A DNA stretch of 64,000 nucleotides from Triatoma infestans (Eukaryota; Arthropoda; Insecta; Hemiptera; Reduviidae), in contig JAAEAF010014925.1 in the NCBI GenBank assembly GCA_011037195.1, positions 102,877 to 166,876 on the forward strand, given 5' to 3'. Each line of letters starts with the position of its first letter. Position 1 is the first letter of the stretch. The notes beneath the pieces were generated by a model, which ran no database searches, had not been told where the DNA came from, and saw only the letters and a program-made list of their open reading frames with translations. Positions 31,470 to 43,952 of this stretch are shown here, piece after piece. Both the position numbers and the translations under genes were made by a program.

Positions 31470-32600
31470 GCATTAGATCAATCTAGACAAGCCTAAAGTT
31501 ATGGTTTTTAGAAACGGTGGTAGATCAGCTAGGAATGAAAAATGTTTTTTTAGGAGCGCAAAGAATCGGAAGTCGTTAATGAATACAAATATTTGGGATT
31601 AATACTCACTCCTACCTTATCTATGACTAAACACCTAAAAAACAAACTCTCTAAAGCTAAAATGACGCTAAATACAGTGTGGTCGCAATTCATTGAAAAC
31701 AAAAGCATAACTTACTCTACAAAACTTTGCATTTTTAATACTGTTTGCAGATCTGTGATCTGTTATGCGGCACAGGCCTGGGGTTGGAATAAGTATGAAG
31801 AAGTGGAGAGACTTTTATACTTTTTCGTAAAAAAATTATTCAGATGCCCTAAATATACGCCTTCAGCGTTCATACACTTTGAAACCAAACTATCTTCAAT
31901 TTTTCTGTATACATTAAAGCTTCATTACAATCATTTATTAAGAATTCTTGAACTTCCTTGACAATAGATATCCCAAAATTTTGGCTCTGGAAATAATTAG
32001 GAAAAATATTTTTTTGGTTTTCAGAAATTAAAAGCTATAACTCAAAATTTAATATTGATACAGTTTTAAATTTAATTATAAGTAATAATATAGATTTGTG
32101 GAAAAATATGTTTAGTACTCTTATTCATTGTTTACAATGCGAATTTGATAATAATATTCAGTCGAAAATAATAGATAGCAGCAGTCATCCATTTTATAAA
32201 ACTTTACAGTATAACTTGTTAGATAAAATGTATATAAAAACCGATCAACCACTCCCCATACTTATTTAAAATAATGTTTTTTAATTAGGTTATTTAAAAT
32301 TAGAGGTAATCTCTTGCCGTTACGATATAAATTCTTTTAGTCCAACGACCTACTAGAGTGTACACTGTGCGATCAAGAAGAGAATGAGGATCTGTACCAT
32401 TTTCGGGCGGTCTGCCCAGCATTGGGCGAAATTCGCCGGGTTTGGTTTGGATTCTCGTCGCTCTGTAGAAAAATGTTAATAGAATACCTGAACGGTAAAG
32501 ATTGGGTTGCGCTAGAAGGATACTGTAAAGCAGCGTAGCCGCCCGTCGAGTATCGTTCTCTAGTTGAAATATTAACTACCTGAATCCTTTCTCAGTAAAT
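31470..32600 (+). pseudogene. LINE 3' half (post-RT domain and CCHC-like tail)
   Basis: Pieces in order: KPKVMVFRNGG, YKYLGLILTPTLSMTKHL (31580-31630), the open stretch at 31593-31961 with RSVICYAAQAWG and YTPSAFIHFETKL, then LRGNLLPLRYKF and ECTLCDQEENEDLYHFRAVCPALGEIR (C-x2-C...H-x4/5-C) to about 32540. A poly(A)-like AATAAAGAAAAA follows. It belongs to the same family as the reverse copy at 15140-15920. 5'-truncated with stops. Confidence 0.8.
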
Positions 32601-32609
32601 AAAGAAAAA

Positions 32610-33290
32610 TTTATTTATGTTATTTATTTTTATTTTTTGTTTAAAAGGAAAAAGAGAGAGACAGGAAAAATGTATACATACAAAATAAAATTAATCGTAA
32701 TTTGTAAATATAATTAATAAAAATAGTAAAGTCAGGGGTAAAAAATCAAATAAAATAATTTAAAAAAAAAAAATCTTTTTAAATTTTGAATATCAGATCA
32801 ATAATTTTGATTGAGAACAAAAATTTTCTTATATCTCACACCAATTATACAACAAATCAAAAAACTTTAATTTATAATTGATAATTTGTTACAAAACTGA
32901 CTCCAAGGACGGTCATTGACCATGTTGTTGTCTTTATTACTTTAGTTATTTACAAATTTATTATTTTAGTTCATCATTATCATTATTTTTTTGTATTTTT
33001 ATTTTCACAAAAGAGTGTATTGTGTTATTTTGAAATAAAGACTTTCTTCTTCTTCTTCTTCTTCTTCTTAAAAGCATTATTACAATTCCAAATTTGAATT
33101 AAAAAATGGATAAAAGTAAGGGTGGACTTCATAGAATAGGTTCCCCACATTTTTGCAAATTACTCGAAAAGGGCTTCATCAATTTTTCTTAGATTTAATG
33201 CAAAGAAAAAGAATCTTTCATTTTTAAGTAAAACATTTTTCCCCAAACAATAGATAAAATAGCCTAATAACCGCAATAATTTCACTTTCA
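32610..33290. other. A+T-rich DNA with (TTC)n microsatellite
   Basis: (CTT)n at 33043-33070; otherwise nothing recognisable. Confidence 0.5.
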
Positions 33291-33389
33291 GCCAGCCAGT
33301 TCTTAGTGCCCACAAGCTAACACTATGTATGTAACGCCAACTAACTTTGAAATAAATTCAATGAAAAGTTGTTAAATAAATTTTACTAA

Positions 33390-33800
33390 TTAGCGTGGGA
33401 GGAAGTTGTACAGCTAATTTAACACATGATTTTTTTGTTCTTTACTTTCCAAATACTATTGTAAGTGGTAGCATTGCAATTGCATTTGAAATTGAATTTT
33501 TCATGGAAATACATGTCTTGAGGTCACCTAAGTGTGCGCGCGTGTGTGTGTGTGCGTGTGTGTGTATGTGTATATAGTCAGCAAATACTAAAAAAGTGGA
33601 AAATCGCGAGAAAGTTCAAGTATTTTGGTTAGATGTATCTACTCCAAGGAGACTCGCCTATAAGGTTCGGATCAAAATCGGACAATGGAAGAGTACCGAT
33701 TTTTTTCCGCATTTTTTTCAAAGACGCAGCAACGATTTTATATATATTATATACTCTATACATGTAGTTCTACCATTCTATTTTTCTAAGAAAATTCGTT
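33390..33800 (-). repeat. Repeat D fragment with (GT)n
   Basis: GAAATTGAATTTTTCATGG, GAAATACATGTCTTGAGGTC and a (GT)n run at 33538-33571 are the inverted terminal block of repeat D. Confidence 0.5.
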
Positions 33801-34133
33801 TTAAGAGACTCTGATGTATGGGATGATGATTGTAAGGCTTCTTTCAATTTATTATACGAATTTATCATCTAATTATCATACGATTATTAAGATGTAAATG
33901 TGTTGCCACGATTCCGAGGTTTAAAGAAATTCGGTTGAGATAGTGGACTATGCAGAACGGTTTTCTAGTTTCCTGGTTAGTTCATATTCCAAAACCAGTT
34001 TTAGACGATTTAAATTTACCATTTATAGTAATCATGATAGCAGTTTCTAAACATGACAATTATTTTTAATAAAATACTATATAATTTACTAAATTAAACT
34101 AAATTAGTGAAACGATTGCTGAAAAAAATTTAA

Positions 34134-34700
34134 TCTATATACATAAAATTTCAGCATCCGTATGTTTGTGGTCGCAAAACTCAAAAAGTAGTCGATAGAT
34201 TGAACTTGAAATTTTTACACAACGTTGCATTTCTATATAAGAATGTTTATATATACTTTTTACTCCGAAGTTCCCACGGAAACGGGAACTTCTCCGAGCG
34301 TTTCGCGAGGTTGGCACAAAAATAGACAGACTCAGACGCGTTGCGATGGTGGCTCAGTCTCTGAACCTCTTCTCAACTACTTATAAGTACCTGTATTCCG
34401 ATGTTCCTACGGAAACGGGAAATTCCGAGCTAAAATAGGTTCAAACGGCCATATTGCGTTAGCACTTGCTTCTTCAGGTATTGCTGCTACGTTGGAAGGA
34501 AGTACGAAGAAAACAGCGCATTCAGCTCTTAAACTGTCACTAAACATGCACTTCACAGAAAACCCAACCTGTAACATTTCTAAAACATCAGGAATGGGAA
34601 AGGTTCTTCGGGCGTGCAACATCATTGTATGGGATGAGTGTACAATGGCTCGTAAGAAGTCATTGGAAACATTAGACCATACATTGAAAGACTTTCACCT
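34134..34700 (+). mobile_element. Helitron copy 1, 3'-truncated
   Basis: Starts TCTATATACATAAAATTTCAGC after an A, like copy 2 at 35465. It contains a helicase remnant (34440-34700): LALASSGIAATLEGSTKKTAHSAL, CNISKTSGMGKVLRACNIIVWDEC, MARKKSLETLDHTLKD. These are the Ia to II region of the PIF1-type helicase of Helitron Rep/Hel proteins. Homology to copy 2 ends near 34700, before the GDFRQ region. Confidence 0.8.
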
Positions 34701-34892
34701 CTGTCATGAAATCCAAATATTAGAAAATTTGTAGACAGCAAAATCGCTGGCAAGTGTCCGACAAAGAAAAAGTTTAATTTTTCATAAAATAAATGCTTCA
34801 AAGGAAATCTTATAATAAATAATATAATACTAATTATAAACTAAAGAATAATTTCTGAATTTTATTGGTTGTGGTCTGAATAGTTTTAATTT

Positions 34893-34926
34893 CTTGACCG
34901 GTTTTGGATTTTCATCCATCGTCAAA
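34893..34926 (-). ncRNA. Hammerhead-like motif, second subfamily, reverse
   Basis: Minus strand: TTGACGA (first base changed), extra T, GGAT/ATCC stem II with GAAA loop, AAAA, CCGG, TC. The stem pairs perfectly although its sequence differs from the 49.6-kb copy (AGAT/ATCT). The flank on the 5' side (TTGATAGCCTTACT) is also shared with that copy. Confidence 0.5.
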
Positions 34927-34974
34927 GTAAGGCTATCAAGTTTGTGTAAAGAGTTGACTTCATACAAAGAGTTG

Positions 34975-35080
34975 ACTTCAGTTGGTTCAGTGTTTTTTGA
35001 GCGCTCTATTGGGCTATAATATAATCACCACTTCTCTGGATGATAGCATCGCTGTCAAGTCAGGAAGTGTATTCACGTAT
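34975..35080 (-). repeat. Repeat D fragment
   Basis: GAGCGCTCTATTGGGCTATAA...CACTTCTCTGG matches the block at 41240-41280 of the reverse D copy. Confidence 0.4.
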
Positions 35081-35148
35081 CTGTATCTCCCTACAGAATC
35101 CCTAGAATCCCACAGCCCTAGGGGCTATTATTTTAGGCGGAGAAAAGC

Positions 35149-35190
35149 CTGAGACTGCAAAGCTCCGCGAGGAAACCGGTCAGCTGCGAA
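35149..35190 (+). ncRNA. Possible third hammerhead-like variant
   Basis: CCTGAGACTGC, CTCCGCGAG hairpin, then GAAACCGGTC. The 3' half matches the other motifs but the CUGANGA box is imperfect. Weak. Confidence 0.25.
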
Positions 35191-35464
35191 GTATATTTTA
35201 ATTCAAAATGATGCCAAAGTAAAGTTCCCTTCTTCCAACTCTTCGTTTCTGACTTACTCCCGAAAAGACTCTCGTCGTTTACCCCCCCTCACAAAGGTGT
35301 CTATTCCTATGAGGGATGTAATAGTGCCCTTCCTTCCGGTCATCTCATTACCTTGTACGTCAACATATCCTGACACTACTTACAGGATTATTTTAATTAT
35401 TTTCCCAGATAGTTATTCAGTTAATTCAGTCGAAGTTGAATTGGATTTAGTATTAAGGACAACA

Positions 35465-36428
35465 TCTATATATATATAAATTCAGCATCCGTATATTTGT
35501 GGCCGCAAAACTCGAAAAGTAGTTGATGGATTGACTTGAAATTTTTACACAACGTTGCATTTCTATATAAGAGTGTTTATATATACTTTTTACTCCGAAG
35601 TTCCCATGGAAACCGAGCGTTTCGCGAGGTTGGCACAAAAATAAACAGACTCAGACGCGTTGCGATGGTGGCTCACTCTCTCTGAACCTCTTTCTCAACT
35701 ATTTATAAGTACCTCTATTCCGAAGTTCCTACGGAAACGGGAAATTCCGAGCTAAAATCCTTTCAAACGGCCATATTGCGTTAGCACTTGCTTCTTCAGG
35801 TATTGCTGCTACGTTGATGGAAGGAGGTACAACAGCACATTCAGCTCTTAAACTGTCATGACTTAAACGTGCACTTCACAGAAAACCCAACATGTAACAT
35901 TTCTAAAACATCAGAAATGGGAAAGATTCTTCGGGATGAGTGTAAAATGACTAATAAGAAGTTACTGGAAGCATTAGACCATACTTGAAAGACTTGCGAA
36001 ATAATCAGATTCCATTTGGTGGAGCATTGGTGTTACTAGCCGGTGACTTCAGGCAAATGCTTCCAGTGAGTGATACTCGCTCAACACCAGCTGATGAATT
36101 GCATGCCTGCTTGAAATATTCAACTCTTTGGAGCACAGTGAAAAAAAATTCATTTAACAACGAATATGAGAGTTCAACTTCTAAACGATCCAACAGCTGC
36201 CATATTTTCAAGATAATTACACCGGAACTCGGTAATGGCACTGCTCCTACAAATCCGGAAACGGAAAAAATCACCTTCCCATCTAATTTCTGCAACATTG
36301 TACATTCAAATAAAGAATTATTAGATAAGGTATTCCATTCCAAAGCATCGAAACAAATTATCAAAATCACGTACAGGTAAGCCTAAAAATCAGACTGAGC
36401 CACAGCGAAGCGTGGTCGGGTTAGCTAG
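35465..36428 (+). mobile_element. Helitron copy 2, both termini present, 964 bp
   Basis: 5' TCTATATATATATAAATTC after A35464; 3' end with hairpin CCACAGCGAAGCGTGG followed by 12 bases to terminal CTAG, then T36429. TC...CTAG ends, a 3' hairpin and insertion between A and T are Helitron hallmarks. At this size it retains only the helicase remnant and is non-autonomous. Confidence 0.9.
35750..36380 (+). pseudogene. Helitron PIF1-like helicase remnant
   Basis: In broken frames: TAHSALKLS, CNISKTSEMGKILRD, then open from 35985 to 36380 with LRNNQIPFGGALVLLAGDFRQMLPV (helicase GDFRQ motif), STLWSTVKK and FPSNFCNIVHSNKELLDKVF. The N-terminal Rep domain and Walker A are absent. DNA-unwinding activity of a complete Helitron would be needed for rolling-circle transposition; this copy cannot supply it. 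Confidence 0.85.
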
Positions 36429-37900
36429 TATTAAATAATTGAGTGAATGTTAACAACTCAAAACTGACAAAAAGCGCCAATCAATTTGGAGATCTGGAAC
36501 AAGATGTTCTAACTATACTTCAGTAAAAAGTATAGAATTACTATAGTTCTGTACTCATAATTAGTAAAATTTCCTATATTGAAGAATATCTATCAATTAC
36601 AATATTATGTACAATGAAATACGAGAAAGCAGTGTGGGTATTTCACACCAGATATTTTTCATTGATTTTAGTAGATTAATTGCCAATAATAATTGACCTT
36701 TGGCAGAATAAAATAATGAAAAGGAGTCAAAAAAAAAAAAAAATAGAATTGATTAACACTAATAGAAAAGGAATTGCTCTATTAATTAATTAATATTAGT
36801 AAAAGAGGACGTAGAATGGCTGGATAGCCGAAGTCATGGCGTAGGAGAATATATATATATATATATATACACATATATATGTTCAATATTAAATTTTTTC
36901 TGCAATCGTTTAAATAATTTTGTTTAATTTAATAATTACTATCTCTTACTAATATTCAGAGAAAGTAATTATATAATAATTATTATAATAATTTAGTCGT
37001 TTTTATAAATTGTTACTGTGGTCATAAATTTTAAATGGTAATTGTAGTGTATGCCGCCAGAGTGTGTGCAGGAGTTTAGATTACAATCTGATTATAGTAT
37101 TTTTATATACATATTATGTGAAAAATAAAGTTTTAATACGTTTCTATATAAAAGTGTAATGATTTGTCCCAGGGCATGCGAGAGATATTGTTTCCAAAAT
37201 ATCTGAAACAATTGCAAACCCCTTTAATCATAAATCAATAATACTGACACCATGTAATGCCATATCTAAATTTTTAGATTCTACAAATAGGAAAGTTTAA
37301 GGATTGGATAAGTAGAATATTAAAGATTAACTTGAGTTAAGTTGGCTATGGCTTTTTGCTAATGCCAAAATATATATATATATATACATTAAAGTGTATT
37401 TAATTTAATATATCCTGGTGATCAACACTACAATCATTTAAATCGTCTAAAACTGTTTTGGAATATGGACTCGCTCCGGGTTATACTTCAATTTAAAGAT
37501 CTCGATAATAGCAGATAACTCCCCCTCTGGGAGGTTGCAGAAAGCCAAATTTGGCTATGAATTTTCAAGCTATTTACGAAAATATAAAAAAAAGAAGAAA
37601 AAATGGGTAACAGAACCTAAAACCTTTCTGTAAATTCCTCTGTTTGTAATGTAAACGGAAAATCAAATTCGAGCATCCTGTGTTTTATTTTAAGCTGTTT
37701 TACTCCAAACAAAATATACGCATCAAACAACGGATATAAATATATAATTGTACATTTTGTTAATATATGAATATGTGATGGATGCCAGAAATATAGAAAT
37801 ATATTTGATTTCAAATATATAAAAATTATGAAGAACTAGACATTCGCTGGCAAAAAGGGTACACACAGGTAGAAGATTACCGTTACAGGAAGAGTTTATG
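36429..37900. other. No gene; D 5'-end fragment near 36632; (TA)n at 36849-36869
   Basis: GTGTGGGTATTTCACACCAG at 36632-36651 is the inverted 5' end of repeat D. The remainder is A+T-rich without recognisable coding sequence. Confidence 0.45.
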
Positions 37901-37904
37901 AACC

Positions 37905-38300
37905 TTGTTAGCATTGTCTACCCCTTCTTCTCACAGGGGAGGAGTTGAACGAACAATTAGAAGGCATTCTTTCAGGACAGTCTGCATTCTGCTTTCAAAG
38001 GACAGTCTGAACTGGACACTGAACCAGAACGCTTGTCTTGCGCTCTCTTAGCATGAATGCCAATCATAAATTAAAATATAAGAGTTTTGCACTTAATCTA
38101 GTTAAATAATTGATTTATAAACATAATAGTTGTGATATTATAATGTACTTAAATTCACTTAGAGAATAATATATTTATTTCAAAACAGTCGTGATCTTTT
38201 ACTTATTTCTAATACTTTTCTCTCTCTCTCAAACATACACACAAGCCCTTTACTAACCCACAAGCTACCACTACACTACAACACACCAATTACATTTCAA
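37905..38300 (+). repeat. LTR-like repeat E, copy 2
   Basis: Aligns in order with 24003-24438 and ends ACACACCAATTACATTTCA. A related ending is found at 55168. Probably a solo LTR. Confidence 0.4.
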
Positions 38301-38319
38301 ATATATACAAAATTGTATG

Positions 38320-38650
38320 ATATAGTAATCACTATAGCAGCCTAACTCATATACTTCCCTAATGCTCTTTGGGCTTGCTTTTAACAAATCCTGGAGAAAA
38401 ATGTAGAATAACACGGAAAACATATAAGTTATTTTATTGGATCTTACAGGATCCTTACAGCGGTATTATAAATATTATACTGTATAGTGTAATCACAATA
38501 GCAGCTTAACTCGGCGACTTCACCAGGTTTGTGGGGGCCCAGTTTTAATAAATCTTAGGAAAACATTTGAAAAAGCACCGAAAACATAGGATGTTATTGA
38601 AAATTTTCGAGGATCGGTCCAGCAGTTTCGACATAACAAGGGTATAAAAA
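38320..38650. repeat. Degenerate direct repeat pair
   Basis: GTAATCACTATAGCAGCCTAACTC (about 38325) and GTAATCACAATAGCAGCTTAACTC (about 38490) begin two related segments of about 140 bp, each also with AACAAATC/AATAAATC and GAAAACATA blocks. No coding content. Confidence 0.4.
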
Positions 38651-38659
38651 AAGTGGCAT

Positions 38660-39540
38660 ATTTTAGCTAATCTTTTTACACATTATATGTATATACATAG
38701 GTATATGATGACAATATCGAAGAAGTAAAAGAAGCATAGAAGAACAAGTAAAGAGGTAAAAGATATAAAAATAATTGAAATCACTTTGAAGAAGTGAACA
38801 TATAATAATGATCTTTTGAAAGTGGAAAACTTGAAAAATAAAAATTCATTTCTCTGGTAAGTTTCAAATAAAAACAGGAAAAGAAGAAGAAGAATAACAT
38901 ACAAACGATTCACCTTTAGTATATAGTTCAGTGGTAAAATAAGGAGGATTTCCTTAGGGGATAACCAATATTGTAGTATATATAGCAGAAAGATGACTAG
39001 AGAGAGTACACAGGCAGAATACGACCACTAGGAATAGCAGTGGGGATCAGGTCAACGGCAAGTGGATGCAGATGAAACCCATATTACAGCTCTGAACTAC
39101 TCCTTCCTTCTACTACTCACGGACTAGGGCATGTTACCACCACCCAACCAGACACAGAATATAACTCTGTAGAACTTGGCAAATATGTAATAGCTACGCT
39201 TCTTCCATTTTCAAACTATATCGACTTTGCTAACAACGTAACATGGCAATGTCCTATAACTGTGTCTATTTCACATGTTTTAACTGTACTTGTTATTAGC
39301 TTGTACAATTTTCATTAAATTTAAACAAGATATAAAGCAAAACCATTAATGGTTCGTTGAGATAATCTGATCGTTATGAATAAATGATTGCCATTTGAAC
39401 TTCAATAACTGCTAAGCTTTTATTGGCCAATTATTTTATTAACTGGTAACGCCCCTCCAGCAATTGCTAGCTGGCAAATAGATACTCCATAATATATGGT
39501 TAATTTAAATTAAATTAAACTTCAATAATTGCTAGCTTTA
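38660..39540. other. No gene recognised
   Basis: A+T-rich, with a somewhat more mixed composition at 39000-39200. No family match. Confidence 0.4.
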
Positions 39541-39554
39541 TCAGTTTTCTCTCT

Positions 39555-39745
39555 CTTATTGATATAAGAGGAATTTTGCGGTCTTGTCAAATTTTCGAAA
39601 TTGAGGTATTTCACCGGATGTATATGTTGTTTAAAAAAACATTTATAGCGAATGGTTACGTACGTGTATTTGTGAATAAAAACAATTCGTTCAGAACAAT
39701 GTCTAGCACACTTTCTGAAAAAAAATCGCCGGAAACTCAAACTTT
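39555..39745 (-). repeat. Repeat D terminal fragment
   Basis: GTCAAATTTTCGAAATTGAG, AGCGAATGGTTACG and TTCACCGGATG are the inverted terminal block. Confidence 0.5.
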
Positions 39746-39749
39746 AACC

Positions 39750-40450
39750 TCTACTGAGATACTACCACCACATCTGATTAATGAAGGCGAAACAAACGTG
39801 AAATTTTACTGAGTGACTGATATTAAATAACTATGCAGAGCTCACAGAATTTTCTTCCATTAAACGAATTTATTATTTACTCTATTGGCCCAGTATATCA
39901 TGAACACACAAGAAAATTACGTGTCAATTCTTAGTCCCTTTTTGTTATCCTTAGCTGTAAATGACCTTCCTTCTGTGTTGGTCTACGATAAAAGTTTTTG
40001 TGAACGCCTATGCTTTGAACATTTTAATCTCATCTTCTTCCATCATCGTTAATGGAATAATGCAAAATACCAATGTAGTAAATAATGTTTTTAATGACTC
40101 GTAATGTTTTGCCAATAAAACCGTAATTGAATAGTGATAAAACCCAGGAGATGATATTTCATAGTAATTGTAAATTTTCTCATTTTGTCCATTTCATTTT
40201 TCATTCACAAATTGTCAAATTTTTAGGGCTTAGTATGGACTGCACTTTAAGTTGATATGCAGTATTTAAAATCTATTTCGCGAGCAGATTTTATTACTAA
40301 TTATGACACTGTAAAAAAAGTATTAGATAATAGAAAGACAAATAATTTACATGTAACAGATGAAGACATGCAGAAGAAATGAAATATGATTATTAAAGTT
40401 GATTTATAAGATTAATAATTCATGTAATTGTTTCCATGTAAAAGCATTTT
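39750..40450. other. No gene recognised
   Basis: A relic reading LSPFLLSLAVNDLPSVL around 39930-39985 weakly recalls an RT region, too short to call. Confidence 0.3.
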
Positions 40451-41447
40451 TACTTTGTCTTATTACTGATAAGAGGAACTATTGCGATCGTGCCAAACAT
40501 TCGAAATTGAATCAATCAGTCAATTGAAAATATCTTTTATCTGAATCTATTTTATTCAGAACTCAAAAACGAAAAACAATATTTTTAGCGAATGTTCTAT
40601 AAGGTGAGTGTGCGTTAACAGAATATCTCAAAAGCAAAAGTGAGGAAGCTTAAAGTTGGTATTCCATTTAGCAACCACCATAGCATCCAAACACGAAGAT
40701 TTCAGGCAAGTCCATCCAACTGGAAGTGCCACTTTACTGAAAGTTTTTTCAGTTTTTTGTAATTTTATCGTAAACGGTTTCAACGATTTTCATTAAAGTT
40801 CGTATACGATTTACACACATAAATACTTATCACTTTTTATTGAAACTTTTTTTTGAGAAGAAATTGATTTTCGGGGGTTTGGGGAGGGAGTAGTAGCGTT
40901 ATGCTTTTCGCTAAAATACCACACTTCAGTATAATAAATATGGTTTTACCATCTATATAATATTGATAATACACATCGCAAGCATTGATAGAATTCCAAA
41001 TTTGAAGAAATTCCGTTAACTATAAGTGCGACTTTAAAGAATAGGGGTTTGAGGTTTTTTTTTTTGAATTTTCTCGAAAACAACTATAACCATTTCCTAT
41101 ATGCTAATTTCACAAATAAAAACCGTATTATTTTATTTAAAACATTTTTCCAAAAAAGAATTATTCTAGATGGGGATAGTTGTGCGGAATTGTGGCCTTA
41201 ATTTCAAATTTTATATGTAATTGGTTTAGTGTGTTTAGAGCGCTCTACTGGGCCATAATAAAAATCATCACTTCTCTACCTGCCAAGATTAGTATAATCA
41301 GTGGGTACTTATCCCCCACCATCTTTATATTTATATTATGATAAATACGTAACATTTAAGGTTAAGGAAAATTTGTCATTTTATATATAGATAATTTTAT
41401 TAAACGGAATACTGAGAAAGATGTGTGAGTGTTTCACGCCTGATTTT
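40451..41447 (-). repeat. Dispersed repeat D, full-length reverse copy
   Basis: Starts with TTTGTCTTATTACTGATAAG and GCGATCGTG (inverted 3' end) and ends with GTGTGAGTGTTTCACGCCTG (inverted 5' end). About 1 kb, with two internal monomers. Confidence 0.65.
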
Positions 41448-41692
41448 TTTATTTTTTTATTAGCAGCTAAAACCATGAATTTTTTTTTTTTGCTTTAGTT
41501 TCAACCGGAACAATGATTTATTAACACCAAAAGATTTGCTTTGGTTCTTTAGAATAAGATGTGAGCTGTGGCACTAAAATGCCAATCCATTGTTAACAGA
41601 GAGATTCAGAAATGTGTTAAGTATTGAGACTGCTAAGCCAAAAATCAACAAATGAACCAGCTAATTTAGCCTTCGACGTATCTATTTATATA

Positions 41693-43216
41693 AACTGCTG
41701 GACAAAAGTATTGCATAAAATTTCAAAATATTGTAATTCGAAGTTGAAAGGTATTTCGTATTTTTTTTTATGGATTCAGTTGTTCAACTCTATCCGAAGG
41801 AAAAAAAGAACAACTACCAAATATTTAAGAAAAACCTGGTTATATTACACAGAATAAAAAATAAAGCTCAAAACAAAAAAATCTGTAAAATTCAAAATTA
41901 AAATGGTTCTTATTTATTATCACTTCTTCATTTTTTTCAACAGTATTTAGTGATACCTTTTCTTGATCTGATAACTGCAGCAAGCCTTCTTGGCATTGAA
42001 GAGATTAGATTTTGGATAACCTCTTGAGAAATCTCATTCCATTCTTCAATAACTGATGTACGTAGCTTCCTGAGAGTGCTAGGGGCAATCAGGCGATGTC
42101 TGAGCAGTCTTCCAATTGTGTCCCAAAGGTGTTCTATTGGATTTAGTCTGGACTTCTGCCACAGGTCGAATCCCAACATCCTGCAGGTACTCAAGGACAA
42201 CTCGAGCAGTGTCTGCATTGTCCTGCATTCACCGAATCTTTCAGAGATTGGCACAACATATCGCTGAAGAACCTCTTCAAGGTACTTCCAGGCATTTAGC
42301 GTCCCATTTTCCACGATATGTAAGTCTGTACGTCCGTCGAAACCTCCCCAAATCATAACACCGCCTCCACCAAAAGCCACTCTTGGAGAAATGTTAGCCT
42401 CTGCATATCTCTCACCTTGACGCCTCCAAACTCTCATCCTTCCATCTGGAGAATATAGGTGAATCTCGAATCATCTGTGAATAAAACACGTCTCCGTCAC
42501 GTTGACATGTTTTCGTGAATATTGCAGTCTGGCGACTATATGTGCTCTGGTGAGAAGAGGGCCAGTAGCGGGTATCCTGGAAGCCAAGTTGCTTCATTTA
42601 CCCCTCTTCTCACTGTCCTACTTGAAATATGGACATTACCGACATGAGCGATCAAGTGACGTAATTGATTGCTAGTGACGAACCTGTTCCGTAAGACTTT
42701 CAGCTGAATAATCTCTCATCTGCCCGGGTTCTTCTCATACTTCTATGGCGGCCCGTAACTTGCCGTCGGGAGTAGCTACCAGTCTCCCTATAGCGTGCTA
42801 AAATTCTTTAGACAGTTGATTGGCTCATTCGTAGTTTCCGAGAACTTGTTGCTTGATTTAGCCATTCCTCATGTAATGTCACCACACATACTGCAATTTT
42901 TTCCGAATAATTACTTTGAAGAGGCATGTTAAGAACAAGAAGCGAAAAAAAACGAACTGATAAGAAAAAACTAAACAAAAATGTGTAGGAGAGAGAAATT
43001 ACCACAAGCAGTGGAAGTAAAGAACTGGGATTATTATTGAATTTTCAAGAGTTCAGTGAATTAGTCACTTAAAAACATAAACAAATGGTTCAGTCTCTTA
43101 TTTCTCTTTGGTTCAGAGTTCATTTACAACGATTGTATAAAAAAAAATACAGTAATAGACTGTAACTTCAAATTACATCATTTTATAATTTTATGCAATA
43201 CTTTTGTCCAGCAGTT
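41693..43216 (-). mobile_element. Complete Tc1/mariner element, 1524 bp
   Basis: Terminal inverted repeats start AACTGCTGGACAAAAG and match perfectly for about 30 bp, then imperfectly. TA duplications lie at 41691-41692 and 43217-43218. Encloses a decayed transposase on the minus strand. Confidence 0.92.
41937..42927 (-). pseudogene. Tc1-like transposase, multiply frameshifted
   Basis: Start MPLQSNYSEKIAVCVV at 42927, then helix-turn-helix-like sequence (ATSSRKLRMSQSTV), GPLLTRAHIVARLQYS, FIHR.FEIHLYSPDGRMRVWRR, GGGGVMIWGGF, and NPIEHLWDTIGRLLR with the final acidic catalytic region. These are the blocks of a Tc1 DDE transposase (cut-and-paste at TA). At least three frame changes and internal stops, including one in the region that should hold the second catalytic Asp (DNARPH-type), make it inactive. 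Length and order are otherwise normal for Tc1. Confidence 0.9.
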
Positions 43217-43229
43217 TATTTATTTATCA

Positions 43230-43667
43230 ATCACTATATTATTTAAATCAAATTAAATTATATAATATATTTTAGGGGAGGGAGCATCGACTACATTGGC
43301 CATTTGCGCCTCAAATTACAATATTAATGAGTTTGAAAATATTCTGAGAATTATAATAAATTTAAAACAAGTGCTAAAAAGACACGTAAGATACGAAACA
43401 ACTTGTTATTTATAAACAAGTATTTTTATGGATAGAGGCCAATTCTTAAAGCCTTTACTGACATAACTTAAAGGTAATACAACAATACAAGCTTATTATT
43501 TAATTTATAGTCAATTTTGTGATTTGTTTTTTGTAAAAACCATAGAGTTATAAAACTAAACGACAACATCAGCCAACATATTATTACATTAATTTTTAAC
43601 TTTGAAATATTACCAATAGAACTTTTTTTTTTTAAATAGCCTAATAATGAAAACAAAACAAAACAAA
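43230..43667. other. No gene; short conserved motif at 43276-43312
   Basis: GGAGCATCGACTACATTGGC and CATTTGCGCC resemble 51785-51822. The rest is A+T-rich. Confidence 0.4.
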
Positions 43668-43952
43668 AATTTAGTGTGAAACACTCACACAACTTTCACT
43701 TACTCCAGTTTTCAAAATTGTAATTGAATTATAATTTTGTATGTGTAGTTGTAACTTTATAGTTAGTATACCAAAATTTAAAGAAATTCGTTGGTGTTCT
43801 TATGGAGAAAATCATAAAAACTGAAAAACTGTACAGTAAAAACGCACTTCCTGTTTACTAATTTTCTTGAAACTCGGAATTTTGGCAATCTATTTATTTC
43901 TAATTAATTTTGTTTAGATGGTAGAATTGTAAAACCAACTAAGATAGCACTT

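Noticed and set aside
42076..42358. Plus-strand ORFs within the Tc1 element
   Set aside because: Antisense shadows of the minus-strand transposase.
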